Positions 47,702-58,047 of a stretch of DNA of 64,000 bases are shown piece after piece. This DNA is from Linnemannia schmuckeri. Lineage: Eukaryota > Mortierellomycota > Mortierellomycetes > Mortierellales > Mortierellaceae. The position numbers and the translations under genes are program-made. The stretch is taken from contig JANATG010000005.1 of assembly GCA_029449235.1 (NCBI GenBank), positions 124,001 through 188,000 of the forward strand. The letters are read 5' to 3'. The notes under the pieces were generated by a model. The model saw only the letters and a list, made by a program, of their open reading frames with translations. It was not told the DNA's origin and ran no database searches. Numbering within the stretch: position 1 is the first letter of the stretch; each line of letters opens with the position of its first letter.

Positions 47702-50412
47702 TCTTGGTACTTGTTTTTGTTGCTGTACTTGGGTGTGGAAGGTGGTTGGGTTGTTTGTATGTCTGGAAGGTATGAGTGTGGGAAGGTTGGTTGGGATGAT
47801 GAGAGAAAAGAAAGAGGAGAGTATGGGAACGAAGGTGCCCCTTTTTATAGCAGAGAAGAGAACGAGGGAGGAGAGTAAGGAAAGAACAAAGAAGATTAGG
47901 AAAATGTGACGGGATATGGTTTTGCCCCAGTTCATTGTTTGTTGAGGGAGAGAGGGAGGGAGGATTGAAAATGGAATTTTGAAATGGGAGGGAGAGGACA
48001 AGGAGGTGTTCAATTCAATTTGCAATATATAAATAAAATAGACACCAACAAAGGGCAACAGGCAAGCACAAAAATGACCATAGTTAGGAGACAAAGTCGA
48101 TCAGACAGAAACATATGATCGGGATGCATCCATTGGAATAATAAAGAGAAGGAAAAGACAAGAAGGAAAAAGAAAAGGTTGTCAAAAATTACTGCGGGCG
48201 TGTCGGATGACTAACTTGTAAGGTACCCATTTGCTCACTTTGTCAAAGAAAACAAAAATGCCTCAATTCATGGTCGAAACCTTGGATCCATGGCCCTTCG
48301 TTCAATGGTCTAACCTCTCTTCATTACTCTTCTTCGATTCATTCATCGACAGATTGTATTGTCGAACTCCATGGAGCAGTGTCTGATAAAAGAGGAACAA
48401 TTATTGCGGGATACAAACAAAGACAAGAAGAAGGAAGGAAGGAGACAGCCACGTATCGAATAAGAATAGTGGACAGGAAGGATGGCATGATTGTTTACCA
48501 AATCGGGTGGACAAAGTTGAATGGATACGCCCTTCAATCAATTCTAAAATTGATTGCCTCATCCAAACAGATGATCATTCGCCACTCTCTTTCTCTTCCA
48601 TAAGTGCCTAGACTCGCACACATTCTGTTTTTTTTTCTTTTCTCCCGACCATCTGTTCGCTTACGCACTCTTCTCATTCATTATAGCACCTGTTTCGCTT
48701 ATCCTTTTCATGGTCAGTAGTACTTTTAACTTCACCACTCTCCTGTCTAGACCAATTCATTGCTCCTGTTTTTTTTACCTTTCTCGAGCCCAGCGTTGTC
48801 TCTATTCATACATACTTGGAGCCAGGTTTGCGGCCCATCTTATACATTCAATTGTGTTTGTCTATTTTATCCATTGCCATTTTTATTGAATATCTTCTAG
48901 GCCTGCGCACTTCCCCTCTTTATTTCTTTTCCTTTCTTTCAAATAGGCTCTTTGTCTACTTCATTATTCTTGGCACAAGGTTTTTTTTTTTTACGCCCAT
49001 CCACCCATCCATTTCATTCACTTGCCTCATCCGCCAATTCAATTGGCATGATGTGTCTAGAATCGTATACAATTTTGTTTCTTTGGTCGGATCATCTGTT
49101 ACTTTTTCTGTAGTTTTACCAGATCCGACACATTAAACCTGTTTGTGTCAATCTCTTTGGTACTCTTTTGTATGGTTGATGTTGTTGTTATTATTATTGG
49201 TGTCGTGTCTGACATTTGTCTGACGTGCTGCGCACTTTCACCTGTCACACATTCTCCCTTCCTTTAGGAATATCATATTTGTTACCCCCGAGCAGCAGAT
49301 AATATTAGTTGCCCACCCTTTTTTGGCTTCTTACTTGTTGCCCATAGTAAAGTCTATTCGTTGCCCTCTTCCCCCCTCCCCCAGGTGCCATCGGAGATTG
49401 AATACTCTTAAACGTTGCCAAAAAAGCGCCAATCTGTTGCCCACCCAGCAAAATTATTTGTTGCCCTTGACATAATTGCCCCATATATTGATCTGCATCC
49501 TCGTGAGCCGAGTATTTTCTTTGTTCCCTTGCTTGTTCTCTTTCTCCACCTGTATCATTGCTGACATGGTTGCCTCATGTATCAAGCTCTATACCTATGA
49601 GGTTTCTGATGCACATGCATGACACAAGTAGCAAGGGCTCAATTCTTTACAGATAGATGATGCCGCAGCGCAGGTGGGGGAAGAGAGATAGGGCAACATG
49701 TAGTGACAGAGCCATGGGCAACGTTTAAGATTTTGGGGTGGGCACCGTATTAGAGCAAAATTGTGGGCAACGAATAGACTTCACTATGGGTAACAAATAA
49801 GGAGCCAAAAAGGGGTGGGCAACGAATAGATATGTCCTCCTCTAATCCCTCCATCTGTCAGTTTACGCAGTTTCGGATGTCAAGAAAGGTATCTATGATT
49901 AAATACTAAAACTTGAATTCGTGTTCTGGTTATTAGTTTAGAAAACATGCCTAGGCTACGACTACGACTATGACTATGGCTACGACTACGGAAAAGAGAG
50001 AGAGGTCGTTGAGAGAGTATGTGCATCATGGAAGAGTATGTACACGAGAAATGGAGAATAGAGAGTGGAGAGTGAAGGAGAGAGAGAAAAGACAGGTCTA
50101 TGAGATATCATCGGATAATTCATGACCACCGATCGGTTGAGCGACCTATAAAGCTTGAGCTGTGGACAAAAAAAAAAAAGACAAAAAAAAGGAGAGAGAA
50201 AGAAGCGGTTGAACGTAACATTTGCAAAGAACGAGGAAACCTGGTAGAGGGTATTTTGTACCGATGCAGAAATAAGCAAAGAATAGTAGAAGACAATAAA
50301 AGAGACTAAACAAGTTTGATGTTGAACAAACCTGTTAAACACTCAGCTTATCCTTCTTTCTCTGTCCTTGCTATCATCTTAATGCATCATTATCAACCTA
50401 TCATTCGATAGT
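47702..50412. other. Intergenic region containing a MITE-like element; no gene seen
   Basis: 2.7 kb with A/T- and CT-rich DNA. Apart from the MITE-like element at about 49,302-49,830 and a short TACGACTA-type tandem repeat near 49,958-49,990, no coding or RNA gene is supported. Confidence 0.5.
49302..49830. mobile_element. MITE-like element, ~0.53 kb, imperfect ~65-bp TIRs
   Basis: The left end (AGTTGCCCACCC.., then CTTGTTGCCCATAGTAAAG and TCTATTCGTTGCCC) is matched in inverse orientation at the right end, where the reverse complement reads ATTCGTTGCCCACCC, TTGTTACCCATAGTGAAG and TCTATTCGTTGCCC. That makes about 65 bp of imperfect terminal inverted repeat built from TTGCCC units. Extra TTGCCC and GGGCAA copies sit further inside. 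No transposase is present. The exact ends are uncertain; a 5-bp AGATA at both edges is a possible but weak target duplication. Confidence 0.75.
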
Positions 50413-50757
50413 TCAGTTCTTCGCCTTCTGCTGTTGCTGCTCACCCTCAACCTCACCTTCCTTCTTCGCTTCAGTAGTAGGAGAAGCCTTAGGCGAGGTG
50501 TGAGAAGGATCTTTGGGAGGGATAATGATGCGAGGCATGACATCACTAACGGAGAGGGGTACCAGACTCTCAAGGACATTGGCGCGGGTCGGGGAGGTGA
50601 CTAAGGGGGTCGCGGCGATGTTACGGAGTTGAACGGTGATCTTCGGCTTGGCAATGAGCTGGGGGGTGGAGTTGGTGGTGGTGGAGGAGGAGTCGGAGCG
50701 GACGCTGCTGTTGCAGTCGTCCTTCAATTGGGTGTAACCGGAGTGTTGGCGAGTCAT
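50413..50757 (-). CDS. Small hypothetical protein, 114 aa
   Basis: A single-exon frame beginning MTRQHSGYTQLKDD, Ser/Thr/Pro-rich in the first third, with a central ITVQLRNIAATPLV segment and a Lys/Glu/Gln-rich C-terminus. Composition (Ser/Pro-rich, C-rich codons) differs from the flanking low-complexity DNA, and a promoter-like spacer with GCTTGCTT tandem repeats lies upstream. No family recognised and no membrane segment. It could be an uncharacterised lineage-specific gene or a chance frame. Confidence 0.45.
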   Translation of the reverse strand: MTRQHSGYTQLKDDCNSSVRSDSSSTTTNSTPQLIAKPKITVQLRNIAATPLVTSPTRANVLESLVPLSVSDVMPRIIIPPKDPSHTSPKASPTTEAKKEGEVEGEQQQQKAKN

Positions 50758-52176
50758 CTTGTTGTTTGGTGGTTGTGGTAAGAGGAGGAGACGGTGGGAG
50801 TGGGCTGAGCTGGATTGGACTGGAACCGAGAGTGTGGGATTGACTTGTACTGATAGATCGGATAGATCGGGTAGGTAAATCGTAGTAGTAAACCTCTTGT
50901 AACTGAAAACTGGTAGACTCTTGAATGTTTGCTTGCTTGCTTGCTTGACTTCTATGTATGCTTGCTTGCGTGCGCTGATTGCTTTCTTGTAAAAACGATA
51001 AAGCTGCTTAAGTTGCTTTGGAATGATGATCCAAAAAAAAGTGGGTGGATCGGGCGGTTGATATATGAATGCAACCCCAGGTTATTCCGTTGCACTTAAC
51101 CGCACTCTGCAATTGGCTCCTTTTGGTAGGACCACTTGAGAAATCTCCGACGGAATAAACAATTGTGCATGACGACATGTTCAACCAGTACAACTCAGGG
51201 TGGTCAATGAGCAGGAGAGAAGTGGGGTCAGTCAGGTACACGAGAAAGGGAAGAGGAGTGAGAGAGAAGAGAAAACATGCAGCTCCATTCGAATCCAATC
51301 CCCTCAGCGGCTCAATTAACAATATCTCTGCGGGAGGCGAGGACGATTTCTCTTTGAGTTCCTTTTTCTCACCAAATGGACAAACCAGAAAAAATACTCG
51401 TATTTAGCTTTTTATGCTTTCAAGTCATCCTTCACTCATCGTGACTCACGACAAAGAAGAGGACCATGCACAATTGTTACCAAGCATTAGAGTTGTCACA
51501 ATGGATTTTGTTTTGCTTTCTTTGTGTTCATCTTTTAGTTTGTGGTCTGTTCTTTGTAACGAGTGACGAGGAGGGAAGGAGAGAAATGAACAGAGCCAAA
51601 TTTGGTGCAGATGGTGTAACACTGAACTGTTAGTTACTCGATCGATAGAAGCGGTTTATAAAACAAAGACTAATGGATGATAGTGAGTCTGACATGGTTA
51701 GCATTATGCAACAAGTTTGTAGCAATGGGTGCAGGTGTCTCTACAAAGAACTGCTTCGGTTTAGAGAGAGATGGGTGTCGGAAGCAAACATGGCCTATGA
51801 CCTGCGCCTTCCAACTGCGAAGCATCCAATTGGAAACAAAGGATTTCATTAGATATCTAAAAGTGAGATAAGCTTATTTAGTTTCCCTCCTCTTTTTCCC
51901 CCTTCGAGTTGCTACAATGCTACGTTTGATCGAAAAAGGAGAGATCATAACTATGATAAAACCAGAAATGAGACTGATATGATTCGTATGTGCCTGAGTA
52001 GCTGCCTCAAACTTGCACCTTAATCCAAAAAATATGAACAAACATTATGAATACCTACAAAAATAAAATGTGTGTCGTAAACTCGTCCACTCCCGTTCCA
52101 GGCACCATGACAGAAGAACAGTGACCCTGCTGAAGAAATTGGAAAAAAAAGCCTCTGTCTAGGGCAAAACAGAAGT
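50758..52176. other. Intergenic interval before the right inverted-repeat arm
   Basis: 1.4 kb with short tandem repeats near 50,860-50,875 (GATCG/GATAG units) and 50,925-50,970 (GCTTGCTT units). No coding exon or RNA gene supported. Confidence 0.5.
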
Positions 52177-52247
52177 TGAAAGTGCCGGGACTCGAACCCG
52201 GTTCTCAGGCTTGGAAGGCCGGAATGATACCCATATACTACACTTTC
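52177..52247 (-). tRNA. tRNA-Gly (TCC); inner edge of right arm
   Basis: Exact reverse-complement copy of the gene at 16,154-16,224, with the same perfect acceptor and T-arm, anticodon TCC, and the same anticodon-stem C-T mismatch. The downstream sequence outside the arm differs from the left copy but also holds a TTTT run. Confidence 0.75.
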
Positions 52248-53921
52248 TATGATCATGGTCTGTAACATATGTTTTACGTAAGGCCTTTGTATCATTAGAT
52301 TTATCATATTAAAGCATGGATCACGTGATATGATTTGCGCCACCAAAAAAAAATCCAAATTCCCTACGAGTACGAAAAAAAAAAAAGTACCCGTGTGGCG
52401 CTTCGCTAGCCACACATGAGGATCGGACCTGCCCTGGCGCGACCAAGGAACCACGCGCAGCTGATGAGCGGCTGTTGGATAGTCTGTTGGGAAGGAGGAA
52501 GTTGTCATTGATGGAGGGGATGGGAAGAATCTCCTTCATTTGTATCTAGTTTTATTTTCTTCCACTGAAGCTGTGAGGAGCAGCGGCAATTGTTGCGCAG
52601 AGCCAGGTTGTGGACCAGACTGCGACTGGTGGATGGCTCTTGTAAGAGTTTGGTATGTAGCTTCTTTCGCTATCGAGTGCTTCCCTTGGCCTTTTCACTG
52701 GAGGACCAAAAGGTCCAAAATTGCGTGCAAAAAAAAAGGTTCTTAGTTGTGTAAACAAGAACGGATGGTGACGGAAAATACATCTCCATCTCGATTCGCG
52801 TACCATCATTGCTGGAATCGAGTTTCTGGAGCCTTATTTTTGCACCATCTGGTGTCTTTTTTGGTCGTTCTAAACCTCAACAACAATCAGTCTTTCACGC
52901 GATTCTTATTGTTCAGTTTCGAATCAGCCTCCAAATGTATAAAAAGGAAAACCGACCAAAATGATGCCGTTTTGGAGGAAGAAAGGAGTGGAGTTTTCCT
53001 CACATTGTGCACTGGCTCCTGCAGCTTGTAGTGGTATCCCAGACATTTGCTCTCCCTCTTTTTTTTTTCTTTTTTACCAAAAGTGAAGGTTCATATTCTG
53101 TATGAATATTGCTCCTTAGCATTTTTATTCATATTTTATATTTGGGCGTAATTTACATTCATCTCGGTTCGCTTGTTCTAAACTAATGGAAGGAGGAGAG
53201 CACGTTACCCTGGCACTTCTTTTCACCTCTTTCAAGCGTCAAAAAGTGGGGGGTTTTTTTTATATTTCCTTTTCGTTGACCTTTTTTTTTTTTTTTCCAA
53301 AGATCAGTCCCAGCCTCAGAGCTTCATATTTTTACATTGCGACAAGAATAAAAAACACAAGGGTGTTGAGCAAGATGGAATGGCGTGTTTTTGACAGAAC
53401 TCGGTCTTTACCAGGCGACTCTTTATCCTCTTCGACAGTTGCCCAGCGAAGAAAGGAACAAGAAATATGGACCATTGAATAGCAGCAGCTGTATGGGAAG
53501 CACATGCTTTCATTTTATCGTTCAAAGACTTTGGTCATTGAATCGGTCGTCGCTGAGGGGGAAAAAAAAAAGAGAAGTGAGTGGGTTAAACGGAGTGAAA
53601 GTAAATGGTCCTTGAAATGTAGGGTGATCGCCGTGGTTAACGTGAGGGACAAAAAAAGAGCACAGAAAATACATTATGTGGTCACGGCGAGAGGACTGTG
53701 AGTGTGAGGGAAACCCTGCAGAAAAAAGCCAAATCGAGAGAAATGCGCAGAAGAGCAAACATAACGAGCAGCGGGCTGGAGAGGAGGAGGAGGGGGAGGG
53801 GAGGAGGAGGAAGTAAAAAAGGCTGTAAAAGCTGTGGATTTGTTGGCCATCAAAGCAGGCGATATTCGATTGCTGGAAGTGTGGTAAGGCAATGCATGCA
53901 AGTAAAAAAGAAAAAGAAGAG

Positions 53922-54048
53922 GGATGCGGAGGGACAGGTTTGATCCTGCGTACCCTCATTTAGGCTAAACGATGGATGGAGATTGAGATTGTAAAGTTGC
54001 TAACACATCCTTGCAATGAAAAGTTGCGGTAGGGACTTTATACCTCAC
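53922..54048 (+). repeat. Hairpin-rich element, copy B (right arm)
   Basis: Mirror of 14,353-14,479. Reads GGATGCGGAGGGACAGG on the + strand, with GAGGG/CCCTC and CAGG/CCTG stems and a terminal AAAGT/ACTTT hairpin. Confidence 0.6.
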
Positions 54049-54805
54049 CCTTTCCTTCTCTTGCGAAAGGGCAACGAAAGGGCTTGAAAGAAAGGAGATG
54101 AACAAAAAAATAGAAAGAGGGGTGGTGGCGCGGTTGCCTGATTGGAGGCTAAGCGCCCAGACAAAAAGAAAAAATTCTTGGAGGGAACTTTATTTTGCGA
54201 GTCAATTTTTATGTCTTGATTCTTGCTCGTTCGTCGTACTGGGTGAATTAACAAAAGCAAACAAACAAAAAAAAAAAAAAATGAATGCCACCTGCTCCAT
54301 ACTAGTTGCATCACTTCTTTGTTTTGTAGCTCATGAGTGTCTCTCTGAACAAAAGAAGAGAAGTGGTTAAGAAAGAGCGAGAGAGAAAGGAGACTGGTCA
54401 TTTTTACCGTGTTCAGGCATCTAAGCTGGAAGCGAAGGAAATTTTTTTGAGCGAGGCAACAAAAAAGAAAAGCAAGACGTTGCAAGTGGCATCAATTCAG
54501 AGCCGTTGATCTACAGCTACACTGGGAACGGAAAATGAGTGCAAAGGCGAGTAATTTCTGATCACTGTGAGGGAAATGATAGAGTGAAGAGAACTAATAG
54601 AAAGAAGCGAAGCGAGAAAAACGCACTGAAGCGTCAAACAAGGCAGACAAGAATGGATACAAAAATACAAACAAAGCTGTACGCTTGTTGGTCATCAGAT
54701 CCCAAGACGCTCGCTTTGTGTTCAGAGTGTGAAACGTTAATTCAACGTATTCAGGTAGAAATATAAGTGAACACCATTAGCAAAAAAAAAAAAGAAAAGG
54801 AAGAG

Positions 54806-54934
54806 GGATGCGGAGGGACAGGGTTGATCCTGTGTACCCTCATTTTAAGGTAAACGTTTGGAATGTTTGATACTGTTTGGAGTTGCTTACGCATCCTTGT
54901 AATCGAAAGTTGTGGCAGCGACTTTATACCTCAC
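54806..54934 (+). repeat. Hairpin-rich element, copy A (right arm)
   Basis: Mirror of 13,467-13,595. The outer GGATGCG/CGCATCC stem is perfect here, with inner GAGGG/CCCTC and ACAGG/CCTGT stems. Confidence 0.6.
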
Positions 54935-55762
54935 TCCCTCCTCTCACGAAAGAATGACAGAGGGATTGTGAAAGAAAAAGATGGGTCGGGGGCGCGGCAG
55001 CAGTCGCATTGAAAACTGAGCATGAAAAAAAAAAAACGGAATTGTTTCGCGGTGGAATCTGGTCTTTATTTTTTGGCCAGTTTTTACTTTTTTCCTTGTT
55101 GCCTTGGTCCCTGTGCCGGCTGAAGTAACGAAATAAAGAGAGAAGAGAACGTCGCTCATCCCATCCTTTCTTTTCCTGTGTTGCAGTACATACATTTACC
55201 TTTAAGCGGAAGGAGAAATAGGCAAGAGGAAATGAGAGAGAGAAAAGGATCGGTCACCACCATCTTGTCAGGTATACGACAAAAAGGAACACGCATCTCG
55301 GTTATTACTTTTATGGCCTAAGCTAGAAAGAAAATATTGAAAAGAAGTTACGACGATGTGATTGTTATGGCTAAAAGACCTTTGTTTAACAAGAACAAAA
55401 GGCTGTGTTAGTTGAGCGTGAAGGGACATAAAGGAAAGGAGGACCAAGCGATTATGATGAGCGTTGTTATTCAGTGCCAGGGCATAGCCAAGGTACAAAG
55501 GCGAGGAATGGATATGGATGAACTGTATCATACAAAAAAATAGTAATGACAAAACATACTGGAGGAGGATGTGGTCTGTCTCCTTGTGTTCCCGCAGTTA
55601 CTGTCTCCAGTCCTTGGCTTCCGCGGTCGTTGTCGATATCGATTAATAGCCATCAAAAACAAAAAATGAAAGCACTACTTCCCGAGCATTGATTGCCATT
55701 TTCATTGTTGGGCGATTGGGCGAAGCCAAAAGAGATCCAGATGGGGCTGGGAGCAAAAGATA

Positions 55763-55845
55763 TCCGAAAACCCGGATTTGAACCAGGGACCTAGAGATGA
55801 CAGACAAACTACAGTCTCCCGCTCTACCAACTGAGCTATTTTCGG
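55763..55845 (-). tRNA. tRNA-Tyr (GTA) with intron; outer edge of right arm
   Basis: Exact reverse-complement copy of 12,556-12,638, with the same cloverleaf, GTA anticodon and short intron. The repeat arm ends at the first base of the gene; beyond it only TATCA is shared with the left flank. Confidence 0.93.
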
Positions 55846-55960
55846 TTGATAACCGCGGTTTTTTGCAGAGGAACCAGTTCCAACAAGTCCATCGAGAGAT
55901 GGATCACGTGCTGGAAGGTATTCCCTTGTAGAAAATCGCTCGTACTGCGTTTTTTCTTGG

Positions 55961-56389
55961 GGGCGGGCGAGCTTACCAAGTTGGTAAAGCTTCCCCCTCT
56001 CAGCGCGAGGATCGTGGGTTCAGACCTACGAAGACACGCTCAATTAGGATTTGACGGTATTGCGCTAGTCTCCTCTGTCCAGGAGGCCTGAGATGAAATA
56101 GTTCTCAGACGCACACAAGTGCATAGACAGAGTGAGTATGCCCACTATATGGCTACGTAACTCTGGTGATGAGCCAGTCGGAATGCCGTGTGGAGCCTGC
56201 CAACAACGGCGGACCGCTTAGACCAACCTTTCCAGTGCTCAAGTACATTCTGTCGGGTAACCGGCTTCCTGCACAAGCATACTAAAATGCCTCTGTGCAA
56301 AATAAGTACGCGCACCTAGTTAAGACTTAGATTAAAAAAAAAATATCGTGTACTGCACAGATAGGCCATGTCAGAGGCAATTCTAGAAA

Positions 56390-56418
<29 letters not shown>
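55961..56418 (+). mobile_element. tRNA-derived SINE, 458 bp with poly(A) tail and perfect 14-bp TSD
   Basis: The head is tRNA-like. A box-A-like TTACCAAGTTGG sits in a D-arm-like GCTTACC..GGTAAAGC hairpin, and a box-B-like GGTTCAGACCT lies about 45 nt further on. A ~300-bp tRNA-unrelated body follows, then an A-rich 3' end and a ~28-A tail (about 56,391-56,418). The sequence GCGTTTTTTCTTGG occurs immediately before (55,947-55,960) and immediately after (56,419-56,432), a perfect target-site duplication. Together these are diagnostic of LINE-mobilised pol III retroposons. No coding capacity. The intact duplication implies recent insertion. Confidence 0.93.
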
Positions 56419-56420
<2 letters not shown>

Positions 56421-56532
56421 GTTTTTTCTTGGTCGCGATTTTCAGTTTTAAGAAAAAAACAACATTTGTTGAGACGGTTGCATAGAAAATATTGTATACG
56501 AAAATGGTATAGTCTATGGAGTAAGGGTATTT

Positions 56533-58047
56533 CTAGTTTCTGGCGCGCTTGTTAGGATGGCTGTACTGCTTGAGGTGGTCTGGGTTCCGGCGGTAGCAGG
56601 CAGCTCCATATTTGCAAGGCTGCTGTTTTGAGGTGGTCGTTGTGGTGTCGTCGTCACTATCGTCGTTTTTATCAGTCTTTTGCTGGAGCGCCCGCTTGCG
56701 GTTCAAAGACGAGGTTGTGGTGGCGATAGATGGAGTAGAGCTGGAGAATGATGATGCTGAATTTGAGCTAGGAGAGGAGGGAAGGTTATCAACTGACTCG
56801 TCCTCATAAGTATCGATATTTACGTTTCCGTTGTCGTTGGTCTTGTCCTTGTCGTTCTTGGCATCGTCATCACTATCTCCTCCTTGGAAGATTAAACTCT
56901 TTTGCTTGAGCAGCGAGACGACTTTGGCAGGGGTGGCAGCCTTGAGGGTAGGAGGGGTATAGGTCTTGCAGTAGTCGGTCCACTTAATATCAATGCGCTC
57001 GCCAATGAATGTAGGGAAGCGGGGGTTGAGTTTGTTGCTCAGTTCCTGAAACTTGTAGGTAATGATTGTGCCGACTTTGGGGGGTTTATCTCTCTGGGCA
57101 TCTGTAAATCCAGACCCGACCGAGAAGAGACGACCATCGGGGGCCTTGACGTCGAGATGACCCATGCGATGAGAGTTCTTGCCGGAGCCCTTGACAACAC
57201 CGACGACGATTGCTTCTTCATCAAAGAAAGTCTTGACCTTGAGAAGTGTCCTTGATCTCTTGAACTCGTATCTCGACCTTGGGGCTCTCAACTAGAGGAG
57301 AAGGGAAATTAAAAGTCAAATAAGGTCAGGATTTTTTTTTGTTGGGTTTTGATTCAACTGACATACAAACAAAAAAAAGGTATAGTTTCAACATACCATG
57401 ATACCCTCACCACCGTGTGTCTGGACGTGGTCGAGTTCACGAAGGAGATGAGTCTTGGAGAGACACTTTTGAACAGGGACAATACGAGCATAGGGAGGGA
57501 CCTTATTGGAGGCAGCACTGGGATTTGAGGATTGAATAGCGTCTTTTCCAAAAGTGGGCATGATAGACTTGAGGTAATCGAGACGCTTTTCATAGGTCAG
57601 GTCGAGTTTGGGGGCATCAAAGACCAGGTAGGTCATTTCCTTCCATTCATCGGCACGATCGGCCTTTTGGTTCTTGACAATGGAGATGCATTGTTGGAAG
57701 CGACCACGACCGAGCCAGAGTTCACCGTCGAGAGGCTGATTTTTTGGGAGGTGTTTGCTGAAGAAGGGAGGAGCATAGAACTTGTTGCCTGCGCGGGAGT
57801 AAAAGTTTGTGCCATCAAAGTATGCGCGCACACCGTCCTGTGGGAAACAGAGGAAGAGGAAGTGAAGAAGAGCATGAGTGGTTAGAGTGGAAGTGAAAAA
57901 GAATAAGTTGTGTATTTTTTGCAATTAGGAGGCCGGCGCTGTTAACAGACATACCAGTTTTTCAGCCATCCAGTAGCCGGTGGGGTCAATGCCAGAGTCC
58001 TCAGTCCAGCTGTGAGCCAGCATGACTTGTTGCGCGTCGAGAGCCAT
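56533..58047 (-). CDS. ATP-dependent DNA ligase with C-terminal PBZ zinc finger, 430 aa
   Basis: Seals nicked DNA via a Lys-AMP intermediate. Three exons: 58047-57955, 57837-57397 and 57291-56533 (1,293 nt). Nucleotidyltransferase motifs are present: MAEK|LDGVRA (K-x-D-G with Lys30, split by intron 1), FDGTNFYSR, LDGELW, a GGEGIM/LRAP junction across intron 2, and RTLLKVK (motif V). An OB-fold follows (FFDEEAIVVG.., KFQELS). This is the compact phage/bacterial/viral-type ligase, unlike fungal LIG1 or LIG4. After an acidic, Ser-rich linker the C-terminus carries a PBZ finger with C404, C410, H417 and H423 (PCKYGAACYRRNPDH.., YSHP), the module of APLF/CHFR-type proteins that binds poly(ADP-ribose). 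A role in PAR-directed strand-break repair is inferred. The gene is divergent from the hydrolase. Confidence 0.92.

Larger units (their letters stand above)
52177..55845 (-). repeat. Right arm of the 3,669-bp tRNA-bounded inverted repeat
   Basis: Reverse-complement copy of 12,556-16,224, with all paired landmarks summing to 68,401. It contains mirror copies of the hairpin elements at 53,922-54,048 and 54,806-54,934. The outside flanks differ from those of the left arm on both sides. A SINE lies 115 bp beyond its outer end. Confidence 0.95.

Noticed and set aside
12556..55845. Centromere-like layout (inverted repeats with tRNA genes flanking a core, as in fission yeast)
   Set aside because: The 36-kb core holds several clearly functional, codon-biased genes such as aconitase and HMG-CoA lyase, and no AT-rich unique core or satellite is present.
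55961..56040. The tRNA-like sequence at the SINE head as a functional tRNA gene
   Set aside because: The acceptor arms do not pair and box B is degenerate; with the body, poly(A) tail and duplication it is a SINE head.
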